The notes beneath the pieces were generated by a model, which was not told the origin of the DNA, ran no database searches, and saw only the letters and a program-made list of their open reading frames with translations. DNA of 64,000 nt, from positions 775,231 through 839,230 of the forward strand of contig NW_023998490.1 of the NCBI RefSeq assembly GCF_014805625.2, in the 5' to 3' direction. Origin of the DNA: Glossina fuscipes (taxonomy: Eukaryota > Arthropoda > Insecta > Diptera > Glossinidae). Shown here one piece after another: positions 12,391-26,330 of the stretch. The position numbers were made by a program, and so were the translations under genes. The first letter of the stretch is position 1. Every line of letters starts with the position of its first letter.

Positions 12391-13690
12391 ATGTGAAATA
12401 TATCAATAAAATCATGCAGTCTCAGCGTTTATACATCGATGCAAAGGAAAAGCTATCAAAAGCTCAACAAAAAAAGGTAAGCAAAAATAGTCTTTAGACT
12501 CTCTTGAGTTACGCCCCAGTCACTTTCACAGTAGGCCTGACCGTGTTGATATGTTCAGATATTCGGAGTCGTAAGATGACGCGATTAAAGTCGACTCAAA
12601 CCTTTCTTTGTTCAACTCGATTTTCATTTGCCACTGGCCAACTTAAGCCAGTTGTTCTGTTGTATATAGTTCTTAATGAAACTTTATGGAACTCAAACTA
12701 GTTCTTCCATTATTGTTTACGCTTATTTCTCTATCGATCCATTTTTATTTTTTAGTCGTAGTGCTTAGTTTTTTAAAACTATTTCGCAAATTGAAATCGA
12801 TTTACCAAACGAACTTTTGTTTCTGGATTTATAAGGGAAACTGCTCATCTTTATACAATTAAAGCAGAAATTCAACGCAGACTGGTGAATAAGTTCTTAA
12901 GAAGACAATCCAAAATCAAAAAGAAATTCGAAAAAAAGTGCACAAGGAAATTTCCTTAAGGAAAATTATGTATACAAATCCGATGCTAATTAGAAATTCA
13001 GAGTGACTTGAGCTAGCCTTCGAAATTAATTATTTTGTTATGGGATACCATCCCCGGCTTTCTATGACTATATATATATATATAGAGAGAGTTATAATTC
13101 GCATGTCCTGCCATCGACGACTTAAAGAGGCGGAGTGGAGTGTAAGGAGTATAAGAGACTAAAAACCCAACCCACAATAGCCAAAACGGACAAACAGACT
13201 ACTGGCAGTACATATCGAAAGTGGAAAATTGATGAAACAAACTTTAGAACTTTCATAAAATGCAATAAAACTTGACCCCATTTAAAATGTGAGTAATTAT
13301 CACTTGAAGAAATATCAACAATTTGTGTAACGAAGTTTTAAAGGATAGAAACACAATATTCTGGAAATGTTTCAATATAAATGAAGAAATACATCCATAC
13401 ACACATACTTTGACAGTTCTTATATAATTTTATTATGACATTTTCACAAGTCTGAGCTCAGCACTTTTCGGTTTTTTCACTAAAGGAAAAAAAAATTTAA
13501 CTTTGAATTGATTAAGAAAATGCGTAGGTGTACATATTATTTTAATTAATTTCTTTTTTTTTTTTTTTTTTTTTATTACTTTTTTTTACCTTTTACAACG
13601 TTTTCTTGTAATCACAATTGTATGTAAAGCAATACATTCGTATGTGTCGGTAGATTATAATGATAATGATAACGATGACTACGTATGCAT

Positions 13691-13696
<6 letters not shown>

Positions 13697-13724
<28 letters not shown>

Positions 13725-13834
13725 AGACGACATCAACAATGTAAAAGACGTTAATTCGACACAACTACTATTCGTAATGCAACGATATTTGCAAATTTGT
13801 CGGTTCGTCAGTCTTTTTCATTCGTCTGCCTCAT

Positions 13835-13873
<39 letters not shown>
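13697..13873 (+). repeat. (TA)n and (GCA)n microsatellites
   Basis: A (TA)n tract at 13697-13723 and 13 GCA units at 13835-13873. In the plus frame the latter reads poly-Ser, but no coding context supports translation. Confidence 0.9.
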
Positions 13874-13875
<2 letters not shown>

Positions 13876-14097
13876 GGCAGCAAACTGACAATATTAACAC
13901 ACGTTCACATACACGAATAATAATCAACGTATGAGGGAATATTGCACGCGTTTGAGTGTATGATTCCACTCGAAAAATGATTTATTTAAAAATACCGCCG
14001 ACGCCAAAAGCCGCAAGTACGTCCACGTACGAGTTACAAACAATAAAAAAATTATTATATTTGTTTAAATTATAAAAAAAAAAAATTATAAATGCAT

Positions 14098-14098
14098 T

Positions 14099-14135
<37 letters not shown>

Positions 14136-14137
14136 GT
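14098..14137 (+). repeat. (TA)n microsatellite
   Basis: Alternating TA with two TATG interruptions. Confidence 0.9.
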
Positions 14138-14428
14138 ACATTTATACACAGCGCGACACACTCATGGCTTACAATTCAAAGTAGAAAAAAACAAAAAAGA
14201 AACGTTTCTCTTAGTGTACGTTTGTGCAGTTAATCGTCAGCACGCAACACACACATGTCAGCTTAGTTACGTTTTTGCTACTGACGACGTTGAATCCAAC
14301 AAGAACATTTCGAACCGAACGACGACCGCATACAATGCAAAATACAATGAAATCAACGTACAACGGCAGCAACAAAAACAATAACTACAATGCTGATGGA
14401 GATACAGACAACAATAATAATGATAATA

Positions 14429-14434
<6 letters not shown>

Positions 14435-14460
<26 letters not shown>
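14435..14460 (+). repeat. (AGT)n microsatellite
   Basis: About nine AGT units, continuing as GGTAGTTG. Preceded by CAA/AAT-rich sequence at 14370-14430. Confidence 0.9.
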
Positions 14461-14465
<5 letters not shown>

Positions 14466-14627
14466 TTGTACGTTGCAGCAGAAGTAGTGGTAGATAGAAG
14501 TATGCGTTAGAGAGCAATAACAAACGCAAAGATGATAATATTGATGTTAAGCGATAGCCGGTTATCATGTTCATTACTCGCAAAACTTTTACTATATATG
14601 TTATGTAAAAGAAAAACATACATAAAC

Positions 14628-14635
<8 letters not shown>

Positions 14636-14663
<28 letters not shown>
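14636..14663 (+). repeat. (TA)n microsatellite
   Basis: Uninterrupted TA alternation ending in TATGTATACG. Confidence 0.88.
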
Positions 14664-14667
<4 letters not shown>

Positions 14668-17600
14668 ACGTGACCTAAGTTACTATTTTTGCTTTATAAT
14701 ATAAAAAAAAACTAAATAATGATGGGAACAGAGATGTTAGAAGCTACGTGGTAAATAATTGTGGAATTAAAATAAATTGAAAAGTACCAGGCAACCGATA
14801 TTATTATGGCACAAACAAACAACTCTTGTTTTTGCTTCTCTTTAACTCTTTCATATATATATATATATTTCGCCCTCTTTCCGCCGCCCTTTTTTTTATA
14901 CAACTCTCTCACTACACTGCAAATAAATTGTATACATAAACTGCATATTTTGAGGCAATGGTTGCCAATTTAGCTTTTTTTAAAAGCGTTTAGCGGTTTT
15001 CCAAGCAATTAAATATAGAGGTATTTAGGTAAACGGCATAATAGATTTTAGAAAAAAATTAACTAAAAAATAATAAAACTATATGGTGAGCGATTGAAAT
15101 AATTTTGGCTTGGCTTACAACGAGAGTTATTAAAAACTTATCTTCAAGCCATAAAGAGATCATAAGGTTTACAATAATATTAATGGTTAATGGAGAGAAA
15201 CGCAAGTCTATGATCTTCTCAAACGTTTTAAATTTAAAATTTTATAAGGAAGGTGGATGAGAAAAAGTCAATCGAAAACATAATTCCGTAGTTTCTAGTT
15301 AAAGCTCTTTAGGGCGTGTTGCCATTTTGAACTATGATTTAATGAGAGAAATGCATGAAGAGTGTTATTGAGTCATTTTAACAAGCAAATGATTGCAAAT
15401 TTTCATCGATACTCTAAAAACAAGTACTAAAGAATTCAAATATCCGCAAATCATTCCGTGATTGTTTTTCAAATATTTTAAATTTTTATGAAAATAAATT
15501 CAAAATTATTCGTACAATTCAACTTTATTTGCAAGAAAAAAATTGTTACGTGTTGACATCAGTGCTTCGGATAAACATAACACATACGCATATGAGTTTT
15601 CAAAATAAACAAGAGATGTGTATATGCATTGGAGTCTGATGATGGTTTTGTGATGGTTAAAATAACAGAAAAACAATAAAAACAATTTGTATAACACCAT
15701 ACAACTCACACACACAATACACACTAAAATGTTGTACATTCAAACAAACACCCAAGCGATCATACACACATCTACACATGCTTATATATACATACAACAA
15801 ACGAGACAATAAAATCGTACAAACACACAATTCCCAACAGTCAAGAGAACATACATGTCAGCCAGTCAGTTAGTTACGTTGCTCAGTCAGTTATTCAGTC
15901 AAACAGTCATAATTTTTTTTTTCTTTTTGTACGATTGAGTAAAACTTTATATGCCCACCAGCCAGATTTACGGTACGACTTATAAACAGACAGGCAAGCA
16001 AACAAACTATTTGAGAGTCGTTGAATAAGCAAAAAAAAAAAATAAATAAATAAAATAAAGTATGCTTGTGTTTGCGTGCGGACGAGTGTATGTTGATTGA
16101 AAACAACTATTCCGCATACAATAACAAAAATGGCTATATATATATGCATGTGTAATGCAGAGGGAGAGAAAAAAAACATGAATATTTTTGTCAGTATATA
16201 TATGTGTATATGTTATCTGTATGGAAAACAGTTTAATGGTACACTGCAACTTTTGGGAGAACTATAATAAATTATATTAGATGCAGATATTGCAATGTTT
16301 TAAATAATCTAAATTTAAGAAGAGCTATAAACAAATTAAACTCATTGCACTCGAAATTCTTACAACTCTTAAACAAGAAGAGTAGAGCAGAAGAAAAAAC
16401 GCAATTATGTCTACGCCGTGTGAATATTTGGCGTGCATCACTGCTTGGTCACAGTTACTGTCTACCTCTTCTGCATGGGAACATATTCCTAACATATAGA
16501 ACATAAAAATACTTAAAATTTTATATTTAGACGAATTCATGTTTGGTGACGAAGTTTTCATTTTTAAACTCGCTCGTATGATTACATCAAGTTTGTGGAC
16601 GAAAGTTTGTTCCGAAAGCACATCATCAGAGATTGCCAGAAAGTAAAGCGAACAAAGATGACATCTGCCTCGGTCATTCGCCACTTTTAGACGAACAATG
16701 ATGAAGAACAATTTAGAAACTTGAGATGTGGTAACTAAAAAAAAAAAGATGCTCGTTAATATATAAAAAGCGAACGGCTTTTCTGCTAAAGACTTCTAAC
16801 ATGTATTGTTTTGTCGATTCGCCTAAAGGAGCATTTCCCAAAGTCACAAAACATGTTTTCCTTTCTAAAGTTTCCTTAAAATAAACACCAATTTCGTACT
16901 ATCCTAAAAATTAAAGATTGAACTCATTTGAAGAAAGGAAGAAAGAACATTGAGAAACTGCTTTAAAAACGATTTTATTTCAATTGTTTTCTACTTCATC
17001 TGCTTCTATTGCCCTATTTCGGAATCAGTGAAGTCAAGGACCGTATTCGATGTTTATTTGAGGAATACAAGAAAAACATATTAGATGTTATGTATCTATC
17101 ATACGTTGCATTATTTGAAAATTTCACATCAAGAGATGATCAACATGAAGCAGAGGGAGGCAGATGGCAATGAGTATGAAGTCACTTTCTTTGTTTTTAA
17201 TTGCAAATATGTCATTTAGCCTTTGCAACATTTTTCCCTACACTTGTCGGCAGGTTGCTATTTGTAAATTAATCAAAACATTACATTGATTGCAAGGTAC
17301 GAATATTATAACGTACTTAGGGAGAAGAGAGACTGGTTCGTGAGTAACTACATAACTAAATTTTGTAACAATCAGCCACACTTAGGTAAGGTAACTGTTA
17401 TGTTATTATATGAAAATATTATTATATGGTATTTAGAAAAAGGCCATTTAGGAAAAGCTTACTACCAAGTGACTATATTTTCTAGGAATGTGCTCTTTCT
17501 CGACTTACTTTATCTCTTTATTCATTAATCGTATTTTATGTACGTATTATTTGCTTATACAGTCTCAAACGTATCTAGGAAACTAAGTAAACCAGCAAAA

Positions 17601-20600
17601 ATGTTGCTTTAAGTAACTAAAATAAATGAAAACGAATGAGAACAATGTAATGAATGAGAGGGCAACGTTAATACATTGAAAACAGAAAAAAGAAGACCAT
17701 CGAGCAGACAAGTGAAGAGCGAGGGATCCACATTATACCAATAATAACAACTAAAGTAAATAAGGAAACTATATATACAGCTTTAAGGCGAATTTTGTAC
17801 ACCAACCAAATAAAAATATAACCTATAAGAACTCTAAAAAATATTCTTGCTGAGCAAAAAAGCGATCAAATTTACTACTTCTTTATGTCCTGTACCGATG
17901 ATTTTACTTCTTTCTCGTGAGCGCAGAATAAATGTAAGAAAAAGAGAAAAGGTCAACATGCTAGAATTCGAAAGTTTCTAAATTAATGCGCAGAAAAAAG
18001 AACTTGTTGTCCTCCTATCGAGACTTATTCCCTCTGTAGAAAATAAAAAAAAAAATTACTAGGAATAAAGCTATTTAGTTCGAAAAGTCTGCGTATATAA
18101 AAAGTAGGAATTATATGAAATGAAAATAATTACCATAAAAATTTTGGTAGTAAAGGCTCAATACATATCAAATCAGGTAATAAGAGAAGTAAAAACTCTT
18201 GATAAAGTGAATTGTAAGGACGAGAAAATAAAAAAGATTTGTATCACTTTCAAAAAAAAGTATCAAATTATGGTGACTTGAAATAAAAAATCATAAGAAA
18301 AAAAAGACTGTTTTTTTTTAATTTACTCTGAACCTGAATCGGAGATGCATATGTGATAGCGAATTGATTGCATTTTGCTTTTTTAAGTGAGCCGTTTCTG
18401 CACGACTAACAACAATAAATAAGAAAATGAAATTAAAAGAAAACTAAACGGTAGCATTGGCAATGGAGCAGCAAAAGGCAGACATACTTATATACTATAC
18501 TATACAATTGTACACATGTAGACATTGTAATATCATCCATCGAGTATGATGCGAATGATGAATGTTTGCGAGCACAAACACGCTAACCCATGCACACACA
18601 ATGTATGTTAGAGAGGGCAGCAACTACACACTTAGATGCTATAACATGAATAGCACAAAAACAGAGGTAAGCACAGATAGATGTCTGTCTATAAGGAGAA
18701 AAAAAATTTAAAAAAAAAATGAAATCAAGAGAAAAAGAAAACAAGGTTTGTGTATTTTATTAAAGTGTTTTATTTGGAAATGTACGCACGTTTTGTTGAC
18801 GCCACCACAGATACAGTTCTTAAATCAGATAGTTATTATTATTCAGCTTAGAACGAATCCATTGGCGCCTATCACTCACTAGCTTGGTGTTTATTAAGCA
18901 TATTTTGAAGCTGAAAGAAAAACTACTTATTTCCTGGTAGGTTGGGCCAGTCATGAAAAAGTAATCGTTTGCTTTTAGGAATTACCAACCAACCGAAAAC
19001 AGCCAATCTGATATAAATCGGAAGTCGGAACTGCTTGCAGGATGTAAAAGCAACTTCTGGCTCGAAAGTATGATTATATTTTCCTTTATGGAGGGACTGC
19101 TAGTCGAATCAAAATCTGGATACATCTGTTTACAGAGAATTAAACTAGTTGTTCCGAGATTAAACTGGTTTTCTTTTAACGAAGCGAAGTTGGGTGCATA
19201 AATCTCGAGGTACTCTTTTTTAGGGCAAAACTGTTCGCCAGATGAAAAACTCAGTAAATTTCTGAATAAATATCTCGATGCATTGCGTTTCAAGAGGAGC
19301 TGCTGATCAGCCAAAAACATAGGTACATTCTTTTAAACGAAGAACAGTTTTTAGTTATCACTTTCTAAATTTCCAACTTGAGGAGTCTAGGTAATAATAA
19401 TCACCTTTTCTTTACGTATATGCTGCAATATTTCCTAGAAAAAAAGTACAAGTCCCGAAAAGAAGGTAAAAAAAGATCCCTGCCCGCAAAAGGCAACTCT
19501 GCACTTTTAGCATACCATCGCGTGCAAAAACTGACATGCTGTAGGTACATTTTCTCATAAACTTCAAATCACGATTTTAATGTAACGTTAATGTTGGTAT
19601 AGCTTTGTGTACAAAAATTTTGTGTAAAAATATTTCATTCTATTCATGTGGGATTATTGGGTATACCGAGCCGAACCTTTAATCCATTTAATTGCTTCGA
19701 TATAATATGATATCGGAAACGATTAATTTACAGCTATACTCAAGCGTTGTGATCGCTCATTAGTCACAATAGAAAGCGATGTGTGTTTTTATTGCAGTTT
19801 TTATGGCTTTGTATTAAGTTTGGTGGTTCAATCGCGTAATAATCTCTGTGCAAGACTCTCCAAAATCAATTATGCTGTACAACAAACCCGTTAAGTCACC
19901 AAAAACCGCAAAAGGAAAAAATGATTGCGAATTGTGATATCCCAGCGATGTTGCTCAGAATAACACTGTTCATTTTGTGTAAACCTTAAGCAAAATTTTG
20001 AGATGACACAATTGAAGTATATATACATATATATATATATATATTCGTTAAGTTTTCAGCAAAAGGAAATTTAAAGCCAAGTGGCTTTTCCTATACAAGT
20101 CATAGACAGATGAAATGGATTTTCTTAACCATATTGATCAAGAATGTGCATACTTTCCGAAATCCCTAACGCTTTACAGTAACGGGTATAAAAGTTGAAA
20201 GTTTTTGATTAACTGTACCAGGATCGCTGTTGTTGCTCTGGCATGAATCCAAGTACGGTCTAAATAACATAACTGGACATAAACACATACCCGTCGCCAT
20301 AATTCAACATACCAGAAGAGCAATACACTTAACACCGGTATGATGGAAAAGTGCTTCTAAGAACATAATGGCCATTATCTTAACACTAGCGGGAAGCGAC
20401 TTAATTAATATTTTCTAAAATTCTTTATTCATTAATTAATTTTGACAACTTTTAAAATTTTTTTCTTTTTTTTTAAATAATTTTTAAGATTTTTGCAATA
20501 TTTTTGAGTGTATCTTTGAATATATTTTACCGATTTTTTCAACTTACTCAGCCGAAGGTAAAAAGGACTAATTTTAAATTAACTTTCGAGATTAAAATTA

Positions 20601-20819
20601 TTTTCGACAGTTCGAATAGATCGGCTTAGTAAGCTACACGCACAGATTACAAGGAATTCTTATAAACTTAACATACCCGCTACTGTAGGGATATAACGAA
20701 ATGTTCATACATGCATATGCGGACAAATATAAAAACAAACAATCATGTATATACCGGCAAATATAAACACGACATAGAAACCAATGGGCGCACAGGCAAG
20801 CAAACATACAGGCAAATAG
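14664..20819. other. Non-coding, no gene or element recognised
   Basis: AT-rich sequence of uniform character. The longest frames (minus, 16325-16711 and 18982-19320) show no family features. A near-symmetrical TTAACACTAGCGGG...ACTTAA lies at 20379-20403 but is too short to assign. Confidence 0.5.
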
Positions 20820-20846
20820 ACAGACAGACAGACAGACAGACAAACA
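20820..20846 (+). repeat. (GACA)n microsatellite
   Basis: About six perfect GACA units followed by AACAAA; it lies beside the (TA)n tract at 21082-21108. Confidence 0.9.
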
Positions 20847-21079
20847 AATCGAATAAAACGTCAAGCAAGTATATACTGTATTTAACCATCCAATAAACAT
20901 ATAGAAGAGCACTTGCATACGCACATGTACATACAACACAGTCAGTTAACAACACATGCTTTGGCGTACCCAAGTCTAACTGAACACAACGCCACATCAC
21001 GGAAAACCTTCCATTTTCGTGCAATGAAAATTATATGTGGTTTATATACATAAACTTCATTATATATAAACATTGTACA

Positions 21080-21081
<2 letters not shown>

Positions 21082-21108
<27 letters not shown>
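21082..21108 (+). repeat. (TA)n microsatellite
   Basis: Alternating AT run ending in TATGTGTATAC. Confidence 0.9.
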
Positions 21109-21110
<2 letters not shown>

Positions 21111-21879
21111 GTATACAGGCATACGTGTTTACTTGCATAAGTTGTATTATACATAAGTTTGCATATTTATATCAAATGAAATTTTACGCAGAAATTGTTT
21201 TTATTCTTAGTCAGTGCTAGAGTTTTTTTATTGTTTCTGTTTTTGTAGTGGTTGTTGTTGTTGTTGTTGTTTTTAATGTTGTTGCCATTTAATAGTTGAA
21301 AGTGTTGCAAATTGAATATGCAGCTTCAATGATATCTATCAACCAGAATAGCAAGCAATAATTCCCACACATACGCATAACCGTTAATAGTAAAACAATT
21401 GCAAATTCTCTCTGCAAAGTAAAATGTTGAAAATTATTCGTAGAATTATTTAAGATTATCCGACGTTCTGTAAACATTGCATCAATTACGAGAGATTTCA
21501 TTGCTATTCTAATTTAAAATCCTTTGATTATCAGAAACCATCCAATAACCTAACTATATTAGCGATAATAGAAACGTAAGGCAGACAGTATGTACCACGA
21601 ACTTCTTTAAACTTAAAATGTCTTAAGAAGTTCTGATATATAATCAAGCACTTGTTCAGAAAAATTTTTACCAAAGGGACAAACTTGGCTTTAATTTGAA
21701 AACTAAAGTAATTAGAATAAATATTTTTAAAGTAACTTAGGGATATTTTTAGTAACAAACAAACAAAGTAATGGTTTGATTAATCTTTTTTTTTTTTTTT
21801 TTTGATCAGCCACTTGAGGAGGAATTCTGCATATACGCGTGAGCGTACTGGCGTTGAGGAGATATTACGAATAGGGAGA

Positions 21880-22250
21880 AAGAAAAGAGGGCAGCAGTTG
21901 CATGTAGGACGTGAAAAAAAGAGAAACCTTCAATGGTGGGGTCGACTATTGTTGCCGGGTTTTTTTAAAGGCGGTCAATGCTGTTGAACAGCGATGATTC
22001 GTAATAATGTGTCGTGTGGTACGCGGAAACTTCTAGGACGTGTGAGTGAGAATGCCAAGTAGACCTGTTAAAGGACTTGATAGGTGGATAAAAGTTTTTT
22101 ATCTGATAAATTATTTTAAAGGCAGCCGGTGTGGTTGAAATGCGATAAGTCGTGGTAATGTCTCGTTTCGGTCACCTCCAGGACGAATGTGTGGGAACAC
22201 ATGCTGACTAGTCGTCTTAAAGGATTTGATTGGTAGAGAAATCTATTTTC
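21880..22250 (+). repeat. Degenerate tandem repeat, period about 130-150 bp
   Basis: AGGACG anchors at about 21906, 22035 and 22180. Units two and three align well: TTTTTAAAGGCGGTCAATGC...TTAAAGGACTTGATAGGTGG against ATTTTAAAGGCAGCCGGTGT...TTAAAGGATTTGATTGGTAG. The first unit is weaker. GTGGTACGCG in unit two (22016) recurs at 22477, hinting at a further remnant. Confidence 0.6.
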
Positions 22251-22766
22251 TTTACTTTCAAATACATGTTCTGGTGTACATGAGAACACTACACTCTCGA
22301 GCTATATCAATGCCCAAGAGTACAGAAGGCTTCGGAGAATCACTGTTCGTCTATAAACATCTCAACTCTTCACTGCCCATAATCGAGGGCCTCGAGAGGA
22401 AATTTCGGGACCCCCTTCCGCACAAGAGGTCGTTAATGAAAATCAAGGAGACGGAAGCAGATACAACAGAGTCTTGTGGTACGCGTGTATTTGAGTAAAA
22501 TTTCTCTCGGAAATATCCGCATCGATCACAATTCTTATGGAACAGTTATCTAGGAAAATCGATCGTGCAAAACCAGATAAATTTATCTTTCATTGTATAA
22601 TAATTCCGTCCAGTTAATTACTAATTGGATAAGGAAATATAACAGATAACAGCTGATAAAAATATGACTAACATCAGATAAAAAAGCAAATAAAAATAAT
22701 TTAACGACATTCGATCACAGTAATGAATGAAATTTTTGAAATTAATGAAATGTGCTTTTATAAATG

Positions 22767-22866
22767 NNNNNNNNNNNNNNNNNNNNNNNNNNNNNNNNNN
22801 NNNNNNNNNNNNNNNNNNNNNNNNNNNNNNNNNNNNNNNNNNNNNNNNNNNNNNNNNNNNNNNNNN
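22767..22866. other. Assembly gap, 100 N
   Basis: Exactly 100 Ns, the usual placeholder for a gap of unknown size. Sequence order across it depends on scaffolding only. It lies in the repeat-rich 21.9-25.3 kb interval, where tandem arrays may have broken the assembly. Confidence 0.98.
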
Positions 22867-23763
22867 TTTTTTTTCAGCGCCTAAAAGTACGCCATAATTA
22901 CAGCAGTGAAGTTAACTTCCCCTTTTATGAGAGTCTCTTAGGTAGATATTGTTGAAATAAAAAAGAAAAACTATTGCATTTATCTTAGATGGATGTTCCT
23001 TAACTGACCTACACAGCGTTTCATTCCAAGATAGAGGAAAGATCTTCATACATTCGATATATCTACATTTTCACGATATTTCCCAGGGTAAGCATGTTGT
23101 GCATGTTATGCACCAATTCGCTTTGAATATTATTCTTATAACACTACGGTCGTCTGCGTGAGCAGGTGTTGATCTCTTTTTGTGCGTTATTTTAAAATGC
23201 TTTTCAAGCGATCGCAAGACGTGGGCGGATAAGCTGACGCTCGAACATGTCTAAATCAAATCAAAATTTTATATCCAAGATCATGAATATACATATATAC
23301 TTCACTGGGTCCCTGAAACTTCCTTCTGAGTTTTGCAAACGTTTTGATAAAAGAACGGAATTTCATTGCTCTCTATTATTAAATGAGAATGGCCAATCCT
23401 TCTCATTCTCGTACAAGTATTGTAGGATCATTTGTAGATTATATGTGAAAATGTACGTATGGGTCTCAATCCCAATGTCTACTAGTCCTGAACATCTTTT
23501 GGTCTTATCATTTTTCTGTTTTTTGATTCAACCTGTCCCTCCGCCTGAGCATCTTACTACCTCTTGGATTAACAATCCGTTGGTCTGATCTCCATATATT
23601 TAAGTATATTCAAGTTCAGATCAAATTTGACAAATCTAAAGACACATTGGGTCGTTGAGTAAGTACTTGCTCATCTCGAGTGTTTTTTGTTTTGCAATGA
23701 AAGTTCAATTTTGTAAAGAATCCACACGAACCTAATCGCGCTATTAACAAAGGAATGCGTTGG

Positions 23764-24050
23764 ATTGACCGGTGATTGGCGAATCATAAGCTGCTAGTTT
23801 GTTCTTCAGTCCAATCTTTACTTGTATCTCAAATAAGCTAAAGCGAACTGATGAGATGAATCCTCCGGTGACTGGCAGGTCATGGGCTACCGTCGTGTAT
23901 GCAATCTTGTTCTTCCCACCACCTGTTTGTGATTTCGATCTATACTCGCAACTCAAAGTGATGTGATGAGATGGATCACCCGATGACTGGCTGGTTAAAG
24001 ACCTTCGGGGTCTACACTAGCTTGTTCTTCAGGCTAATCGCTTTTCAGAC
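23764..24050 (+). repeat. Degenerate tandem repeat, three units of about 97-115 bp
   Basis: The core CCGGTGATTGGC / CCGGTGACTGGC / CCCGATGACTGGC recurs at about 23769, 23866 and 23979. Each core is followed 35-60 bp later by TTGTTCTTC and preceded (units two and three) by GATGAGATGRATC. Confidence 0.65.
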
Positions 24051-25066
24051 CAATCTATAAGCACATCTATCTCTATCAGCATGCTAAGTGAACAATGGCG
24101 CAAGCGCTTCTGATTACTAAAAATTCAAGTGATTTTTATAGACGAACATTTCGCGGACCTACAAAATTCACCTCAAACTGGTAAATTGCAACATTTTCTC
24201 TTTCCATCGATATTTAAAAACAATCATATAAAAATCATCCACAAAAAAATTTGCGTTTGTTTTCTCTTTAACTGTATATGAACACCACTCACACCATAAC
24301 ACTTCATAGCACTACACAATACCGTACATTTTAAGTCAACCATTTGACCGAAAAACAAATTAATATAAAATCATTCAAAAAAATTTTGTAAATATTTATC
24401 GTTTATTTTTTTTTTTTTTTGATAAATATTTGAAATTATATAGAAAACAAAAAAAAAAAAAACACAAAATATTAAAAACTAATTGAAAATATATATTTAG
24501 CGAAAAGAAGAACAATCGATATAAATATCTAGGTACACGTACCTTACGTACGTCGATAGTGAGAAATGTTACATTTGTCGTGTAATTTAGAATTTCAAAA
24601 TTAAAAGACATTAATCAAAATTCAACGAATGACTGACTGCGTGACAGAAAAACGTTAACCTTGACTATTTTTTACATGTACACTAATATAAATGTGTATG
24701 CATTTCGATGGCCATTTATGCAACTAGAGTTCACATTCTCGGAGACCTTATTAACCGTTACTTAAATATTATAATAAATTTTCTTGCATATGCTGCTATT
24801 CACATCAAAGATTACTTAAAATTCATATACGAGGACAACATGGGAAGAAAATGTAAAGTGTAGCTCTATTGAATTATCAGTAAAATTATAAACAAAAGAG
24901 TGAATAGTTATTTGAAACCAGTATTCCACTTTTCCTAAATAATGGCTTTTGATCAATTTTTTTACGAGACATAGCCTATGATTTAATGATGGGTATTAAA
25001 ACATCCGGCTGAATTTGATTATGTGCTCCCTTGTCTCCTGTCAACGCATTCCTTGCCACGTGTACC

Positions 25067-25265
25067 GTTTTCGGTTCACGATTAAACACGTTTCTGCCCT
25101 AAGCTTAGTTTTATAAATTAATGTGCAACGGGTGCGGCTTTCAGTACACGAAAAAATGCATTTATCAAAACTCGACTTTCTAGATTAATATGCTACGGAC
25201 AGCGTTTTCAATACACGATACCATGTCTTTATCAAAACTCAACTTTGTAAATTAAGCTATTGAGA
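25067..25265 (+). repeat. Tandem repeat, three units of about 67-70 bp
   Basis: Units start at 25067 (GTTTTCGGTTCACGA), 25137 (GCTTTCAGTACACGA) and 25204 (GTTTTCAATACACGA). Units two and three share TTTATCAAAACTC.ACTTT and a terminal TAGATTAAT / TAAATTAAG; unit one ends TATAAATTAATGTGC. Confidence 0.7.
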
Positions 25266-26299
25266 CCTAAAAATTAATTGTTTTTGTCACTCTTTTCGAG
25301 GATTGTTAGAGAGGTGTACCGACAACGGTACAAGCGGCGACGAAAAATGTATATTTTCTCGAAAAAAAATAATCAATTATAAAAAATTATTAACTTTGCT
25401 AGCGTGCTACTGAGGTTATCTCTAACACATTTCATATGGTTTCGACTTGTCAAAAATGTCTTATTCAATAATGCTTTTCACTATTAACATTTATGGTTTA
25501 ATCGTACACCAACATAATTGAATGATAGACGACTCCAAAGATCTTTGAAAGATTAAAGTATTTGTTAAAATTTTCAAGGAAATTCGAATAAATTCGAATC
25601 GATGTAATCGGACCTTTACGCAAACATATGCCACAAATCTAGAGGATCATCTTTAATATGTTGTTAACATAAACTTAGGAAAATAAATGTTTTCGCCATG
25701 GAGCTTAAAAAAATCCCTCGCAGAATTAACAAACAAATTTTTTAATTGACTTTCTTACTTAAATTTATTATCGAGATGAAAACCTCTAGCAAATATTGAA
25801 AAGGAAAAAAAAATCGATGAGTGTAAGATTCGCACTGCAAATACAAAATTAATGTAATTTGCATAAAGATCACGTCTTCTTAAGGTCTCCAGCAAGGGCT
25901 CTTCTTAACTTTTACCGTACATGTATGGATGTAAAGCTTTAGCAAATCCATCATATTCTGAAAAACGCACGAACCGAAGTGATTGAAGTGAAGAACTAAA
26001 ATATGTACATGGAAGACCTATAATGGAATGGGGGATGGAGAAAACGGAAGTACCGATTAAATGCAATCGTTAATCTGTATTGCCACAATCAATTGCCTTT
26101 ATATCAAAAATATTCGATCTCAATATTCGATGATCGCTTGAAGTGCGTTTTACACTGAATCGACATAAAGATAGATGAAGAGAGCTATGCATTGCGCAAG
26201 ATAAAAAGAAAATTGCATTTCTCCACGCTAAAAACTTTTCATCTGGCCCTCGCAAGATGTGCACATATATACATTTATTAATAATATATGCACTAAGGC

Positions 26300-26330
<31 letters not shown>

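Noticed and set aside
13660..13920. Plus-strand frame with poly-Ser from the GCA repeat
   Set aside because: Composed of the (TA)n and (GCA)n microsatellites; no coding context.
16325..16711. 128-codon minus-strand frame
   Set aside because: Hydrophobic C-terminal half, no recognisable domain, no splice or start support. Probably chance in AT-rich DNA.
18982..19320. 112-codon minus-strand frame
   Set aside because: No domain, Ser/Leu-rich composition as expected of random AT-rich sequence, no conserved motif seen.
20379..20403. Second TTAA element (TTAACACTAGCGGG...ACTTAA)
   Set aside because: Too short, and the two ends are not inverted repeats of useful length.
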